DNA from: REDI01 sp038123735
Lineage (GTDB): Bacteria; Myxococcota_A; UBA796; GCA-2862545
NCBI GenBank assembly: GCA_038123735.1
Contig: JAYPAP010000002.1
Span: 1 to 64,000 of the forward strand
Direction of reading: 5' to 3'
DNA length: 64,000 nucleotides
Made by a program: the position numbers and the translations under genes. Shown piece by piece: positions 63,181 through 64,000 of this stretch. How positions within the stretch are numbered: the first letter of the stretch is position 1; each line of letters begins with the position of its first letter. The notes beneath the pieces were generated by a model that made no database searches, was not told the DNA's origin, and saw only the letters and a list, made by a program, of their open reading frames with translations.

Positions 63181-64000
63181 ATGATCAAGGTCATCCCGCT
63201 TGCTATTCCTGTTTTTATCGCATTGATCGCCGTCGAGATCGTTGTGGCACGGCTTCAGCGCCGGCCCGATTACCTCAGACTCACCGAAGCCATCTCTGCA
63301 TTGGCGTGTGGGATCACCAGCCAGGTCATCAAGGTCTTTTACTTTGGGGTCTCGGTCGCGGTCTACACCTGGGTGTACAACTGGGCCGCCGATTGGAACG
63401 GGGGATTCTGGTGGTCCGGGACAACCGCCTTTGCATGGATCTTCGCGCTCTTCGCATACGATCATCAGTATTACTGGTGGCACCGTCATAGTCACAGGGT
63501 GAACTTCATGTGGGCCGCCCATGTGGTGCACCACCAAAGCCAAGATTACAATCTCGCGGTGGCGCTGCGGCAGGCCCTATTCACCCGATTTACGAGCCTG
63601 CCGTATCACCTGCCCCTCGCGCTTATCGGCGTTCCCCCAATGCTATTCGCCGTTAGCGGAATCACCAATCTCCTCTACCAGTACTGGATCCACACCCGGA
63701 CGATCGGCAAGCTCGGTCCGTTGGAGTGGGTGCTCAACACCCCGTCGCATCACCGGGTTCATCACGGCATCAATCCTCAATACATCGACAAGAACCATGC
63801 GGGAATCTTCATCATTTGGGATCGACTGTTCGGTACATTCGCCGAAGAAAAAGAGGAGCCGATCTACGGGACCGTATCGGTAATGCACAGCTTCGACCCG
63901 ATCTGGGCTAACTTTACCTACTGGAAGTCGATGGCGGAGGTCGCCTGGCACACTCCAAAATGGCAGAACAAACTGCTTATCTGGTTTATGCCTCCGGAGT
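63181..64000 (+). CDS. Fatty acid hydroxylase/sterol desaturase family protein, 3'-truncated by window edge
   Basis: 273 codons of an open frame that runs off the end of the window. Membrane spans at residues ~3-22, ~42-70, ~80-95 and ~135-155. The histidine clusters of the family are complete: HRHSH (residues ~101-105), HVVHHQSQDYN (HxxHH) and HRVHHG (HxxHH). These bind a di-iron centre that hydroxylates or desaturates a lipid. GGAG lies 8 bases before the ATG. Relatives are used for sterol, hopanoid, fatty acid or ether-lipid modification; the subtype is open. Divergent from the lipoprotein hydrolase by 80 bases, suggesting linked lipid metabolism. Confidence 0.9.
   Translation, partial: MIKVIPLAIPVFIALIAVEIVVARLQRRPDYLRLTEAISALACGITSQVIKVFYFGVSVAVYTWVYNWAADWNGGFWWSGTTAFAWIFALFAYDHQYYWWHRHSHRVNFMWAAHVVHHQSQDYNLAVALRQALFTRFTSLPYHLPLALIGVPPMLFAVSGITNLLYQYWIHTRTIGKLGPLEWVLNTPSHHRVHHGINPQYIDKNHAGIFIIWDRLFGTFAEEKEEPIYGTVSVMHSFDPIWANFTYWKSMAEVAWHTPKWQNKLLIWFMPPE

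Overview
The window is a GC-rich, gene-dense bacterial chromosome segment with 59 recognisable genes, a partial gene at each edge and no intergenic stretch over about 215 bases. I see no tRNA, rRNA, CRISPR array, insertion sequence or phage gene. Three features point to a deltaproteobacterial/Myxococcota-like lineage: an EF-G of the mitochondrial-EFG1-like 'spd' type, many secreted lipoproteins (Cys-rich, von Willebrand A, beta-rich), and zinc-ribbon/GYF-type proteins. This placement is inference; no rRNA or marker tree is available. Three N runs (18907-19006, 20566-20665, 42255-42264) show that it is a gapped draft assembly.

Layout. 1-13315 holds housekeeping and wall genes: thioredoxin end, dapD, mltG, a degenerate P-loop/SLOG-like protein, fusA, a GlmU-like acetyltransferase without a uridylyltransferase domain, a PcrA/UvrD helicase, a zinc-ribbon/TPR membrane protein, a secreted discoidin-like protein, and an RluA-family synthase with an in-frame TAA. 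13379-15740 has a lipoprotein, a near-perfect parS site and an HDOD/degenerate-GGDEF protein.

15785-35192 is a 19 kb flagellar block on the + strand: two FliJ-like genes, a MotE/FlbB-like gene, a giant repeat-rich fliK, flgD, flgE, a terminator, then motA-motB-fliL-fliM-fliN, a second diverged motB-fliL-fliM-fliN set, and fliO-fliP-fliQ-fliR-flhB. The duplicated stator/C-ring cassette is the most striking feature. One MotB copy keeps a canonical peptidoglycan-binding OmpA domain and the other does not, and neither FliM has the CheY-binding N-terminus. fliF, fliG, fliH, fliI, flhA and chemotaxis genes are absent here.

35189-46940 carries thyX, radC, alr, a vWA/Cys-rich lipoprotein pair, a glutathione synthetase-like/pentapeptide/ECF sigma/anti-sigma operon, gpsA, a secreted protein, a ferredoxin and two lipoproteins. 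47052-53738 carries an ABC ATPase, selB, aspS, an SPFH protein with two GYF-like domains and a membrane protein. 53921-64000 carries lipoproteins, a methyltransferase, a sulfatase-fold/TPR lipoprotein, two translationally coupled aromatic ammonia-lyase homologues (one apparently dead), an alpha/beta hydrolase lipoprotein and a truncated fatty acid hydroxylase.

Three 14-mers matching the parS core GTTYCACGTGRAAC lie at 14326, 35845 and 48774, far more than chance predicts for 64 kb. This suggests an origin-proximal ParB-loading region.
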